A DNA stretch of 64,000 nt from Zymoseptoria tritici IPO323 (taxonomy: Eukaryota > Ascomycota > Dothideomycetes > Mycosphaerellales > Mycosphaerellaceae). The DNA is taken from contig NC_018218.1 in NCBI RefSeq assembly GCF_000219625.1, positions 5,828,001 through 5,892,000 on the forward strand, given 5' to 3'. The stretch's first letter is position 1, and the number at the start of each line of letters is the position of its first letter. A model generated the notes under the pieces. The model made no database searches. It saw nothing but the letters and a program-made list of their open reading frames with translations, and had not been told where the DNA came from. Shown here piece by piece: positions 45,301 through 53,438 of this stretch. The translations under genes were made by a program, and so were the position numbers.

Positions 45301-46127
45301 AACTCAAACTCCACTCTCACGTCGCCGACTTCGCCACGCGCGCATTGCAATACATGATGTCCGACGCTGAACTCACCCGCTCCCTCACCGCCCTCGACTC
45401 CCGCAAGAAGTCCGCACCCGACTCCCCTCTCCCCGACCAAGTCCGTGATGCGGGCAGCGAACTCAAACTCCTCCGTCTACAGCAGACCCGCGATGAGATT
45501 TTGGGGAGACTCTTCAATGCACTCCTCCAAACGGGACGATTCGAAGCCGCCTACGATACTCTCACGCAAGTGTCCAATCCTATCCTCCAAAAGTCCAATT
45601 TACAATCCTTGATCAAAGACTGCGTCAAACGCGACGCCGTCCCGACTCTCCTGGACCTCCCCATCTCCGGCGACATGGTCCACGAAGCAGACAAAATCCT
45701 GCACACCCTCGCCCGCCAAGCGATAGCTTCCTCCCCTCTCGCCTCATCCAGCAGTGGCCCAGCATACCACCAAATCCTCTTCGCATTTCGCACCCAACAC
45801 TCCGACTTCCGCGGCGCCGCGTCGATATTGTATGAACATCTGCAACGACTGCGACATAATAATGGGAGTAAGTCGTGGCAGAAGATGCAGGATCCGGAGG
45901 ATGAGACGTTGGTGAGGGTGTTTGTGTTGGTCATTAGTAGTTTGGCGTGTTGTGGAGAGGGAGAGGGGTGGTTGCTTGCGGAGCCGATTGAGGGAGAGGG
46001 AAAGAGGAGGTGTGTTACCTTGGAGGAGGTGAGGGCGGAGTTTGGGAGGGAGTTGGATCGGAGGAGTGAGGTGCAATTGGGGAGGTTCGCGTTGGTGGGT
46101 GGGGAGGGGGAGGATGGGATGTTTTGA
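42360..46127 (+). CDS. NUP120: Nucleoporin Nup120/Nup160, Y-complex
   Basis: Large scaffold nucleoporin forming one short arm of the Y-complex of the nuclear pore. A single intron-free frame of 1255 codons. The N-terminal part is beta-propeller-like (repeating WD-like strands such as AIAPSPDGRFVWTVGLDHVLKAWDTKTGK), and the C-terminal ~600 residues are alpha-helical, including a TPR-like passage (YLKGRMYLTTGDYALASIHFEEAA). The opening LYQETRV matches the start of fungal homologues. ATG 42360 is in frame and about 10 residues before that motif. With NUP84 at 8994 the window carries two members of the same subcomplex. Confidence 0.88.
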   Translation: MSRTPSLYQETRVSPSIPSPSHILHINTTDKTSSTTSLTRKRAHSEISSSLLDEDTYARHHLASSASVFFRPAHRSPRSFLHRVLSDRRVLEIQCVDLIQKDKSDCWLTFRIELPAPIVPGGVVLADGGEKDALDVFIVTGEEGKGRFELFTVTLRGGLLVRETVPLDFDGKSVVRRFVPSCFSFRRPYRVVAASSLELFVSLQDGGLMRLRREANDSGANWNETYFSEGGWSGTLKGMLSLRNRKTVDYNGAKVEANAIAAIAPSPDGRFVWTVGLDHVLKAWDTKTGKVVAVGDLLNEVVDVDDRKRQGGYTMGAEQGTLLQIVAPTMDADFADAEYFLVVHSPREHVFKFFGVTSETTADGVALVLRDTMSGRRLIPPVDEMLDTNIWHLEQFYVQAGRNFQGSRIWLRARSGPVCRTFTMAFDLLDDRGAALDLEDAFQHDWSVVDSSSLSVDSLRDLPEFRGLEAAPESSTTPSEKWLDFLFFPGRFSNASLETALNIYRQGRKLPKTSGKGLKAAEEPLKERITSAVSSKILLRRLPNEQPDYDGYQEDVHKEWNTFFTLVSHLHTRRHESIGFAVDAEKGLAWTVCADFVAPIRSSSKFELLHNNAGLQAVENEEQLDREIMRQIWPAEDDPLRSRIMAVAQQFRRFMSPAAQEKLRIESATHALTPNDEMTPADGLQHLYDRCGFANEITDDEFETITTSAECFNGLGTLTEDAFLSVLDDILDKVGDAHKSLESQMLGLYGKDVSIAIAQETILHVQGVLLDSLALVIFMAFELDETELSPEFSSTRVYELIMLKLRETELRLWLVSHLRQEPMKSGAKEADMITMTIYESIFIGDWKVCQGSADSDLAELLTSSSLNWTFGLPLTAQWTNITTFVMANLLKHKEADLAAEFIHFMPEKDSAWSTYLKGRMYLTTGDYALASIHFEEAASDLTQPTNTRLLNQGDLLTPDELIFFGQGPSSYFQHILSLFEKLKLHSHVADFATRALQYMMSDAELTRSLTALDSRKKSAPDSPLPDQVRDAGSELKLLRLQQTRDEILGRLFNALLQTGRFEAAYDTLTQVSNPILQKSNLQSLIKDCVKRDAVPTLLDLPISGDMVHEADKILHTLARQAIASSPLASSSSGPAYHQILFAFRTQHSDFRGAASILYEHLQRLRHNNGSKSWQKMQDPEDETLVRVFVLVISSLACCGEGEGWLLAEPIEGEGKRRCVTLEEVRAEFGRELDRRSEVQLGRFALVGGEGEDGMF

Positions 46128-46618
46128 GGTCAATCTGCGCAGCGGATGTGTGCAGTCTGAGGAGAATGAACGATGCTGATTGCCATAGTAGTATCACGAT
46201 ACCAATACCAACACGGGTTCAAAGAGATGATCGATGATATAACGCCTTGGGTACCAAGCTCGAATTGCCTTCTCCAGCCATCCTGCCTTTGAGCCACCAT
46301 ACGAGCTATTGCGCTGCTATGTGAGCCGCTTTCCTCCGTTCATGGAAGTCGCTCCTTCAGCGAGCAAGCAAGAAGAGAATGTGCGTAGCTGAAGCATCTG
46401 CTGGACCAAGCAGATTTGTGTCGCAGGCAGGTTTTGCCATCATTCGCTCAAGGTGGCAGTCCGAGCTTTGCTTTCGAGGCACGATCGGCCGACTGAGAGA
46501 CTGCTTCGCCTGATAAAACAACTTCCGATATCCTCTTTCCCGACCACAGCTGCCATCTTTCCAAGCACCTCGACCTTTTTCGCGAAGTCCTCAACACCCC
46601 CTCCTCCTCCTCGCCAAC
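46128..46618. other. Convergent intergenic region
   Basis: 491 bp between NUP120 and a small secreted-protein gene on the opposite strand. Nothing recognised. Confidence 0.4.
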
Positions 46619-46877
46619 TTAAATGAACAATTCCGCGTTTCGACAAGCTCCTGGGCAGCCCGAAGGTGTGCGCAAGCAGCCACATCCTCCGGTCGAATTG
46701 GTGTGTTGCCATCCTTGTTTTCCCTGGGATCATGTCAGGACTGTTGAAGAGAGGACAATGGAATGAGAGGTAGCGTACCCCCTGTAGTGGACAGCAATTG
46801 CAGACGTAGGGGCAGGTCCCGAGGGCGAGAGGAGGGCTGACGAAGAGGAGGAGGAGGAAGGCGAGGGTGGAGCGCAT
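46619..46877 (-). CDS. Small Cys-rich secreted protein, effector-like
   Basis: Two exons on the minus strand (46877–46779 and 46723–46619) separated by a 55 bp intron with GTACGC donor, CTGAC branch point and CCCAG acceptor. The product is 67 residues. A strong signal peptide (Leu-rich core FLLLLF, cleavage after ALG) is followed by a mature peptide of about 47 residues with eight Cys: TCPYVCNCCP in exon one and GGCGCLR...GCPGACRN in exon two. Size, secretion and Cys content match fungal secreted effector or antimicrobial-like peptides, but no named family was recognised. Other open frames in the second exon exist, but this is the one that splices without a stop. Expression is unproven. Confidence 0.6.
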
Positions 46878-47742
46878 TGTTCTGACTGGTTTCGTCTGGG
46901 AGCTTGGCTTTGTGGTTGGTTTCTCGTTGGTGGTGTGTCAATGTGGTGATGGTTGTTCTGTGGTTTGAGAACGAGGAAAGAGGAAAGAGGAAAGCGAGGA
47001 ATGGTGGGGAGCGTTGACCGCTTTTGACCATGTCGAGTTCGTGCTCACGACATGGTTCGGCTCTGCTGACTGTCAGGCATATGACTAGGATTCAACGGAG
47101 CCAGTCCCACAGCGAGCTACCACGTCGAAGTCCTGCTCGTTTGGAACTTGCTTGACATTGTCTGCCCACTCAAGAGTTGACGATCTGCCTGTTCTTCTAG
47201 TAGGCTGGCCCTTCGATGCACCACCGGCTCTGATGTGCCAAGCCTACCAGAGAGCCTTGGAACGTCGCAGCGGCCTCGATTATAGATCAATCAATCGATT
47301 GCCGGCGAAAGACAAGGATCGAGGCGGGGTTGCTGTCATCGTAACAGTGCACGATATGATCATGGTCCCGGACGATCGTTGTCACTTCGAGCTCGAAAAC
47401 TATCCGACTGAGCGCTCACTTCTATTCACACTTACAGCGCTGCTCGCTCCAAATAGAAAAAGAGGGATATTTGTGCAGGTCAGATGCTGCGTCAATTGAG
47501 ACTCGGGTTTGTCTTGCTGCAAAGTCTTCCCTTTGTTTCCCACAGTTCCATCTGACAGGCATGCTTGTCGGCTTGTCGGCGTTTCAGGATGTCTCCGGAC
47601 CATAGCCCCTAATAATGGAAGTCTAATATCGGCTTGGCGTGGAGTATAACAGCTCCTCCTTGAACACGTTTCGCTGCCCTCTTCGGATTCCAACCACAGC
47701 AACGTTCCATCTTTCTCAGGCCAAGCACACCAGCAACTTACA
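46878..47742. other. Intergenic spacer
   Basis: 865 bp between divergent genes. A plus-strand open frame at 47152–47499 has no domain signal and was not accepted as a gene. Confidence 0.4.
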
Positions 47743-48888
47743 ATGGCTCCCCGCGGCTCCGCATACAACACCGACTGGATCCTTTCCAACAGCTCCAACA
47801 TTCACGTAGCCAACCACCGAGACTGGTTCACTGAATTCCACAAGCTGGAATCCCACATCGCGGTCTTTCCCCATGCGCCAGCGACGACAGAGGTCTGCGG
47901 GATCGGAACCGTCGTTTTAGAGACACGCACCCGCCGGAAATGCAAGACGATCACTCTTGAGAATGTGCTATACGTTCCAAGCTACATGTGCAACATCTTC
48001 GCCTTTCGCGAGGAAAATGCGTACCAGGTTGGATTGCTCGAGAAGAAATCGATCACCACACGCGCCGGTCAGGTCGTTGGCTTGGTCATCGATGGTCCTC
48101 TCCAAAAGCTGTTGCTTAAACGTCAACGCAAGACCCAGACCAGCCTTGATTCCGATGGCACGTACTACATCCACGCGAGCTGGCCATCGAGGGATACATA
48201 TGTGGAGCCACAAGAGTACCGCCCAGCTCCAGCGCCTGCCAGGGTGAAAGCTCGCAAAATCTCCGTCCCGCCACTCACAACCGCGCAGAGAAGATTCGTC
48301 AGAGAGCACTTCGGGAGCGAGTTCAAGTTTCTGATCATGTATGGTCTCAAGATTCACATCTGCAAACAACGGGCGGAAGGGCGTGCTATCCTCAAGGCAA
48401 TCATGGCTGCCGACGATGGTGACAGTGGCGAAGGCAGCAACAACAATAACGATAGCGAACATGTCCTTCTCCGGCCATTGACCACAGCCGAAAAGGAATT
48501 TCTCAAACGCCACTACCGGGGTGAATTTAGGTTCCTCCGCATTCACGGTCTCCGTATCCATGACCGGAAGCAACGTGCGGAGGGACGCGAGATCCTCAGA
48601 ACTATCATGGCTGTGGATGATGATACCACCGAAGACGAAGACGAAGACCGCAGCTGCATAAGCGATTCGGACGATGGAAGTGAGGACCCCGGGTATCTGA
48701 TTGCGAGAGACTTCAGGGACGACCCAATGTCTCACGTCGCCGATGTCTACTTCTCCTCGGAACAGTTGGACTGGATCGAGACAAACTGGCGCCATTCTGC
48801 TGGCTTCATGCGTTCGCACGGACTGAGACCGTACGATGCTGCCGATTGCGTGGAAGCCGTCGACTATGTCAATAGCCTGATGGAGTAA
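47743..48888 (+). CDS. Retropepsin-like domain fused to two copies of a new repeat module
   Basis: Intron-free, 381 residues, no named family. Residues about 10–135 align in pattern with the protease/gag-pre-integrase region of Ty1/Copia polyproteins: a WIL strand, HVANHRDWFTEF, VCGIGTVVLET and LENVLYVPSYMCNI. At the active-site position where Copia has DSGA the sequence reads SNSSN, so the catalytic Asp is gone. Residues about 177–222 and 245–292 are two copies of a ~46-residue module (LTTA...F(V/L)(R/K)...GEF(K/R)FL...RAEGR(A/E)IL(K/R)(A/T)IMA). An acidic linker leads to a C-terminal block (about 326–381: SHVADVYF, LDWIETNWRHSAGFM). The next gene shares the module and C-terminal block. I infer a domesticated, non-proteolytic protein. 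Confidence 0.75.
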   Translation: MAPRGSAYNTDWILSNSSNIHVANHRDWFTEFHKLESHIAVFPHAPATTEVCGIGTVVLETRTRRKCKTITLENVLYVPSYMCNIFAFREENAYQVGLLEKKSITTRAGQVVGLVIDGPLQKLLLKRQRKTQTSLDSDGTYYIHASWPSRDTYVEPQEYRPAPAPARVKARKISVPPLTTAQRRFVREHFGSEFKFLIMYGLKIHICKQRAEGRAILKAIMAADDGDSGEGSNNNNDSEHVLLRPLTTAEKEFLKRHYRGEFRFLRIHGLRIHDRKQRAEGREILRTIMAVDDDTTEDEDEDRSCISDSDDGSEDPGYLIARDFRDDPMSHVADVYFSSEQLDWIETNWRHSAGFMRSHGLRPYDAADCVEAVDYVNSLME

Positions 48889-49359
48889 TTCCAGTTCAGG
48901 TCCCATGGAGCGCTGTCACTGAAGTCCTGACCTGGACCGGGGCCACCAGGCTCGGACAAAGCGATGTTGTCTTGGAATCACAGCAGTCTGCGCGTACGGA
49001 GCAAGGCCTGGATCTTCTGACGAGGCAAGACAGCACGCGTTGGTGTGACCAAACAGCATGCATGCCCGGGAGCGTTTCGCAATATGTGCTCGTCCGTCTT
49101 GGCGGGATTGTTTTTCATTTTATCTCTCACCGCCAACTTCCTTCGTCCTTTGTATTGTCTGCATCACCTTCAAGCTCTCCACTCTGGACGGCATACCCTT
49201 CCACCGACACACACTGACTTCTGGATCCTGCTTTCTCCTGGCCCTATTTGTTCTTCTGAGCTATCCTCGACACCACCTCACTCAGCCATCCCGAGTGCTG
49301 TGTAGTCATCGATCCATCTCGAACTCCAGTCACGACACTGCCCCCTCATCCCAGCAGCC
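48889..49359. other. Spacer between tandem paralogues
   Basis: 471 bp separating the two genes that share the repeat module. It should contain the promoter of the second; no element recognised. Confidence 0.4.
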
Positions 49360-49764
49360 ATGACTTCCACCAATCCGGAGAACGAATCCTCCTCGCTACC
49401 ACGCCTCACCGACGCCGAGAAGAAGTTCCTCAAAGACTACGACGGCGAATTCAAGTTCCTCCGCTGCTACCAGCTGAAGATCACCGACGAGGAAGAACGT
49501 GCGGAAGGTCGCGCTATCCTGAAGGCTATCATGGCTCAGGAGAATGAGCCCGAGTGGCAGCACGACGCCCGTGCTCTGGCAGAGCTCGAGGAAGATCCGA
49601 CTTCTCACATCGCGGACTGGCATTTCGGATACGATCAATTGGAATGGATGGCGAAGCATTATCGCCATTCTGGAGGGTTCATGGTGGCCCATGGGCTGAA
49701 GCCGGACGACGAGTTGGAATGCGAGAAGGCTATTGGTGTCGTGAGGGGATTGATGGAGAAGTGA
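49360..49764 (+). CDS. Short paralogue with one repeat module and the shared C-terminal block
   Basis: Intron-free, 134 residues. It consists of one copy of the module (LTDAEKKFLKDYDGEFKFL ... ERAEGRAILKAIMA, about residues 16–62), a short acidic linker, and the same C-terminal block as its neighbour (SHIADWHF, LEWMAKHYRHSGGFMVAHGLKPDD). It lacks the retropepsin-like N-terminus and has no signal peptide or membrane segment. The shared layout indicates tandem duplication with loss or gain of the N-terminal domain. Function unknown. Confidence 0.75.
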   Translation: MTSTNPENESSSLPRLTDAEKKFLKDYDGEFKFLRCYQLKITDEEERAEGRAILKAIMAQENEPEWQHDARALAELEEDPTSHIADWHFGYDQLEWMAKHYRHSGGFMVAHGLKPDDELECEKAIGVVRGLMEK

Positions 49765-50075
49765 TTGTTTCTGATGGTCGGCGTGGGATGTTGAGCATGG
49801 GAATATGAGCTTGCACGGCATGGTCAAGCTGCGCATTCTAGTCGTGTAAGATGTTGCTCGCGCTGAGAAGCGGCATTCTTGGTAGCAGCGGGTATCGCGG
49901 TTGGGAAATGTAAGGAAGCTGAGCTGGAAAAGATGGTCCAAGAGAATAGCATCACAATCGTAGTTCAGGAGCGTGAAGCTTGAGTTTCGTCATTGACTTG
50001 TGGTCTCCGGTGACCTTGGATGGATGCAATGGGAGTCTGCAAAGTTTGGTCTCAAGACGTAGACAGCCGTTCTTC
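49765..50075. other. Convergent intergenic region
   Basis: 311 bp between the module gene and the serine hydrolase gene. Nothing recognised. Confidence 0.4.
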
Positions 50076-51668
50076 TCACTCAATTTTCCTGAACATGGCA
50101 AGTCCATCCTCCGAATCCTCCACTACTTCATATCGCATGCCATCCACCTTGCCCTCAGGCCCCACAATGAATTGAAGCTTCACAGCATCGTCTAGAATCC
50201 AGCTTCGTGGACCGCGCTGAGTGTAAGCCCACCACCACTCAGCATTGACATGGTGCAGCGTGCCTACGAGCGGAGTGCAGGAGATCTCTCCTGCGGATTC
50301 AAGGCGAAGACTCTTTCCTGATGTGGTTTGTGCTGAAGCTGCATCGACTGTGATCTTTAACTTGTGGTGAGCTGGATGACTGTAGATTCCTTGATAGCTC
50401 TCAAGATCCAATGCAGGCTGTATAGAAGTTGCCGGAGCGGTGAATCCGAAAAGTCGCTTCACGACGTTCTCGGGCAGCAGAGTCTCCTCGGCGTTGACCT
50501 GTCTTTCCTTTGCCCTTTCTACTCTGTCAGGTCGCTCGGCGACTGGGACTTGCAGATATTCGTCCAGAAGGTGCCAAACCACGATTCCTGCCGCGGAACT
50601 ATAAGTGTTCTGCATCACGATGACAGCCCAGCCGGCGTCGCCGCGACCTTGTTTGATATCTTCCGCAGTAGGTGGCACCATAGTCATTTCCGTCATGAAC
50701 CCGCCTATGGCGCCGCCGTGCTCTAAGGTCTCTCGGCCGCGGTAGACTTGGGAGAATAATCCTAGACAGTAGGCTTGCGCGCCCACATGGGTTTCGTCGG
50801 GCGGCACCATGATCCGAGGCGTACGCATGGCTTTGACCGCATTCTTGCTCAGAGCGAGAGTGCGATCTGAAGGCTTCATGAGATGCCGGACCCAGCGACT
50901 GTAGTCTAGAACGTTGGAGATGATGCCGCCTGCGCCGTTGGAGGGAGGGAGGTTGTCCCAGTCGGTGAGTTTGTGAGATTGAGAGGAGTCGTCCCAGATG
51001 TATGCTCGAGCCAAGTTCACATGGTCGCTCTTCTCCACTATGGTCCTAGCGTCGTCGAGAGAGTAGATGGTGTGCTCCATATTCAGCGGGTCGAAGATGT
51101 TCTCCTTGAGCAGGTCACCGAAAGGTCTGTCCAGCGTCGTGGATACAGCATGAGCTACGGCCGTGTAAGGATTATTGGCATAAGCGAACCTTGATCGCAG
51201 CTGAGATTTGACTGGTACATGTCGAAGAGCTCTCACAATGTCCCGATTAGAGACCACACCATTGTTCCAAATCATGTCGTTTCCCGACAAGCCCGTCCGA
51301 TGCGAAAGTGCGTCTTCGACAGTGACATGGTCTGTAGCCCATCGACCTTCCGGAGTCGACTGGTCGAGAACGAAATCATCCCGAATCAACTCCGCGAGGG
51401 GTGTATCCCATTTGATCGTCGGATGGTCGGTGGACTCCACCAGGTGTGCGGCCATGGCAGATGTGAATGATTTCGTGGTCGAGGCTGCATAGAAGAGGGT
51501 GTGCGGTGTCACTGGCGTCTTTTGTGAGATGTCAGAGTAGCCGTAGCCTTTCGCTGATATGCGATCTTTGTTGACCACCAGGATGGCCATTCCTGGGGTC
51601 TTGAACTCGGCCATTGTGGCTTCGACAAAGGCGTCGAAAGAGGCATCCTCAAAGTCTTGATCCTCCAT
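50076..51668 (-). CDS. Beta-lactamase/transpeptidase-fold serine hydrolase
   Basis: Single exon, 530 residues. The class C beta-lactamase/penicillin-binding-protein fold is marked by three motifs: SxxK (Ser63-Thr-Thr-Lys66, in FYAASTTKSF), YxN (Tyr163-Ala-Asn165) and HGG (His317-Gly-Gly319, the KTG equivalent). All catalytic residues are intact. The last ~130 residues form an additional beta-rich C-terminal domain seen in many fungal members. In fungi this family includes esterases, D-aminopeptidase-like enzymes and biosynthetic hydrolases, so the substrate cannot be assigned. No signal peptide is present, so it is probably intracellular. Confidence 0.9.
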   Translation of the reverse strand: MEDQDFEDASFDAFVEATMAEFKTPGMAILVVNKDRISAKGYGYSDISQKTPVTPHTLFYAASTTKSFTSAMAAHLVESTDHPTIKWDTPLAELIRDDFVLDQSTPEGRWATDHVTVEDALSHRTGLSGNDMIWNNGVVSNRDIVRALRHVPVKSQLRSRFAYANNPYTAVAHAVSTTLDRPFGDLLKENIFDPLNMEHTIYSLDDARTIVEKSDHVNLARAYIWDDSSQSHKLTDWDNLPPSNGAGGIISNVLDYSRWVRHLMKPSDRTLALSKNAVKAMRTPRIMVPPDETHVGAQAYCLGLFSQVYRGRETLEHGGAIGGFMTEMTMVPPTAEDIKQGRGDAGWAVIVMQNTYSSAAGIVVWHLLDEYLQVPVAERPDRVERAKERQVNAEETLLPENVVKRLFGFTAPATSIQPALDLESYQGIYSHPAHHKLKITVDAASAQTTSGKSLRLESAGEISCTPLVGTLHHVNAEWWWAYTQRGPRSWILDDAVKLQFIVGPEGKVDGMRYEVVEDSEDGLAMFRKIE

Positions 51669-52156
51669 CTTGAAGGCTATAATAAGTTGAACTCGCTTTT
51701 TCTTTGCTCGAGTGCAGACAATGCAACGCAGCAGTATATACCGTGAAGATAGTGTTAAGAGTCAGATGTCCCGTAGCAGGGGCTGCCTGAAGTATCAGCA
51801 TCCTTCGTTCAGAAGCGCGAAATATTGACAAGGTTGCCGCGCCGTGATGCTCATCCTGAATGGTGATGATCAATACCCAGGAGGTGCGAATGAACGCAGC
51901 ACTGATGCTCCCAGCTTTCAGAGCACAACTCTACGGTAGTCGACATTGTTAGGGGCATGAGTGATGTTGAAATGTGTACCTACAGCCTACCCCCAATCTA
52001 TCCTCGCCCAAAGAAGGTTTACGGCCGCTCCCGCTCTCGGACCCACCCCCGCAAAATGCGACATCGAATTCTCAGAAATATTTCCCGCTGGCGCTGGCAT
52101 AGATTCCGCCTTCAACAAACACATCATTGCCCACTCACTCTTCACGACCGCTCAAG
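51669..52156. promoter_or_regulatory. Divergent promoter region
   Basis: 488 bp between the divergent starts of the serine hydrolase gene and the Nug1-like gene. No specific element recognised. Confidence 0.4.
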
Positions 52157-53182
52157 ATGGTCAAAGTTGGCAAGCCCAAGTCAAAGCGCGTACCAGTTCG
52201 TCTCCGCCACAAAATCGAAAAGTCGTCCGCGGCAAAGCAACGCAAGCAGCGCAAGGATGACAAGAAGAACCCTCAATGGGTATCTCGACTGAAGAAGGAC
52301 CCGGGCATTCCCAACTTGTTCCCGTTCAAAGACAAGATTCTCGCAGAAGTGGAGGAGGCCAGACGAAATAAAGAAGAGGAGAAGGAGAGGAGGAAGCTGG
52401 TCGCCAAAGCACAGCGTGAGGGACGAACATTGGCCGATGTGCAGAAAGAGCAAGCCGGTGGACAGGAGGATGTGGGGGAGGACGAAGACGAAGATCTTAT
52501 CGATCCGACGGAGGAAGACGACATCGACGACTCTGCCATGGCCGATGTAGACGACAGCAATCCCATGGCGGCTCTTCTCGCCTCCGCGGAAGCTCGCGCA
52601 AACACACACCAAACCTCCGTTGAAACCGTCGACGAGGCAGCAGATGAGGGCGCAGACTCCGCCGCCGCAATCCTCAAGACGAAGTCTCGCACCGCCAAAC
52701 CCATAAAAGCCGCTCCAACCTCCACCGCGACCGGAACCTCTCAACGCACGCCTCTCCCTCAAAAAGCCCTCGAGGACCCTCTGCCAACAATGACAACCCT
52801 ACTCACCCACCTCTCCACCACACCCTCAAGATTCGCTCCTCTGACATCTTACTACGCTCTCCCCGCTCTCCCGGAGTCACTCGCTCTCACCGACTTCCAA
52901 ACCCGCTTCCTCGTCGAAGTAGCACGAAAACGCGGCCGCTTGGGAAGAGGCGGTATTCCGAACCTTCACGCTGCGGCATTGACTGTATTGGCAGATGTCC
53001 AAGAGGGAAGGGTGAAGTTGCCACCGCTTGGGACTACGGCGCCGAAGGTGGGAAAGAAGGGCAAAGGCAAGAGAGAAGTTGCGAAGCAAGAGGAGGGAGC
53101 GACGAGGATTTTGGTGGGTGAGGAGATGGCAAAGCCCTTCAGGATTGAAGGATTGTTTGGAGAGACGTACGGCGGTTGTTGA
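52157..53182 (+). CDS. Nug1/GNL3-like nucleolar protein without the GTPase domain
   Basis: Single exon, 341 residues from ATG 52157. Residues 1–90 are the basic GN3L/Grn1 domain that opens Nug1 (nucleostemin family, 60S ribosome biogenesis): RVPVRLRHKIEK, KKDPGIPNLFPFKDKIL. An acidic, disordered linker follows. From about residue 206 the sequence resumes with what matches the Nug1 C-terminus (DPLPTMTTLL, FLVEVARKRGRLGRGGIPN, AAALTVLADVQEGR, and a closing FRIEGLFG). The circularly permuted GTPase core normally found between these parts (roughly 250 residues, with G4 NKxD, G1 GxxxxGKS and G3 DxPG) is wholly absent, and no intron could hide it. Function is doubtful, although the frame is intact. 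A retrotransposon begins about 20 bp past the stop. Confidence 0.8.
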   Translation: MVKVGKPKSKRVPVRLRHKIEKSSAAKQRKQRKDDKKNPQWVSRLKKDPGIPNLFPFKDKILAEVEEARRNKEEEKERRKLVAKAQREGRTLADVQKEQAGGQEDVGEDEDEDLIDPTEEDDIDDSAMADVDDSNPMAALLASAEARANTHQTSVETVDEAADEGADSAAAILKTKSRTAKPIKAAPTSTATGTSQRTPLPQKALEDPLPTMTTLLTHLSTTPSRFAPLTSYYALPALPESLALTDFQTRFLVEVARKRGRLGRGGIPNLHAAALTVLADVQEGRVKLPPLGTTAPKVGKKGKGKREVAKQEEGATRILVGEEMAKPFRIEGLFGETYGGC

Positions 53183-53201
53183 ATCAGGTATGAGGTTGCA
53201 A

Positions 53202-53386
53202 TGTTGCTTAAAGGACGAACTATCTATCTAAGCTACAGCTCGTTATATCCCTCGCTGTGTGTTTGCTACACACGCTTGCTCTCAGTTAGCACAATCAATT
53301 AATGTCTTTAAGGACAAGAGTCTTACAATCTTCCAGATTGTTCGAGACCCTCCCTGACTCGAAGCATCTTAAAGTTAGTGTGATAA
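53202..53386 (-). repeat. Putative 3' LTR of the outer Copia element
   Basis: Begins TGTTG on the plus strand and ends near GTGTGATA. It is followed at 53387–53397 by a C-run that reads as a polypurine tract (AGGGGGGA) on the coding strand, as expected just before a 3' LTR. Edges are approximate because the partner LTR is outside the window. Confidence 0.4.
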
Positions 53387-53438
53387 TCCCCCCTAAGTCC
53401 GTAGACTTAATTACTAGCAGTTAGTGTGCTTGGGTCTC

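Noticed and set aside
44949..45440. 163-codon minus-strand frame rich in Gly, Val and Glu
   Set aside because: Antisense of NUP120 in a region of C-ending codons; no recognisable domain.
47152..47499. 115-codon plus-strand open frame
   Set aside because: No domain, no signal peptide and no supporting context; best treated as chance frame.
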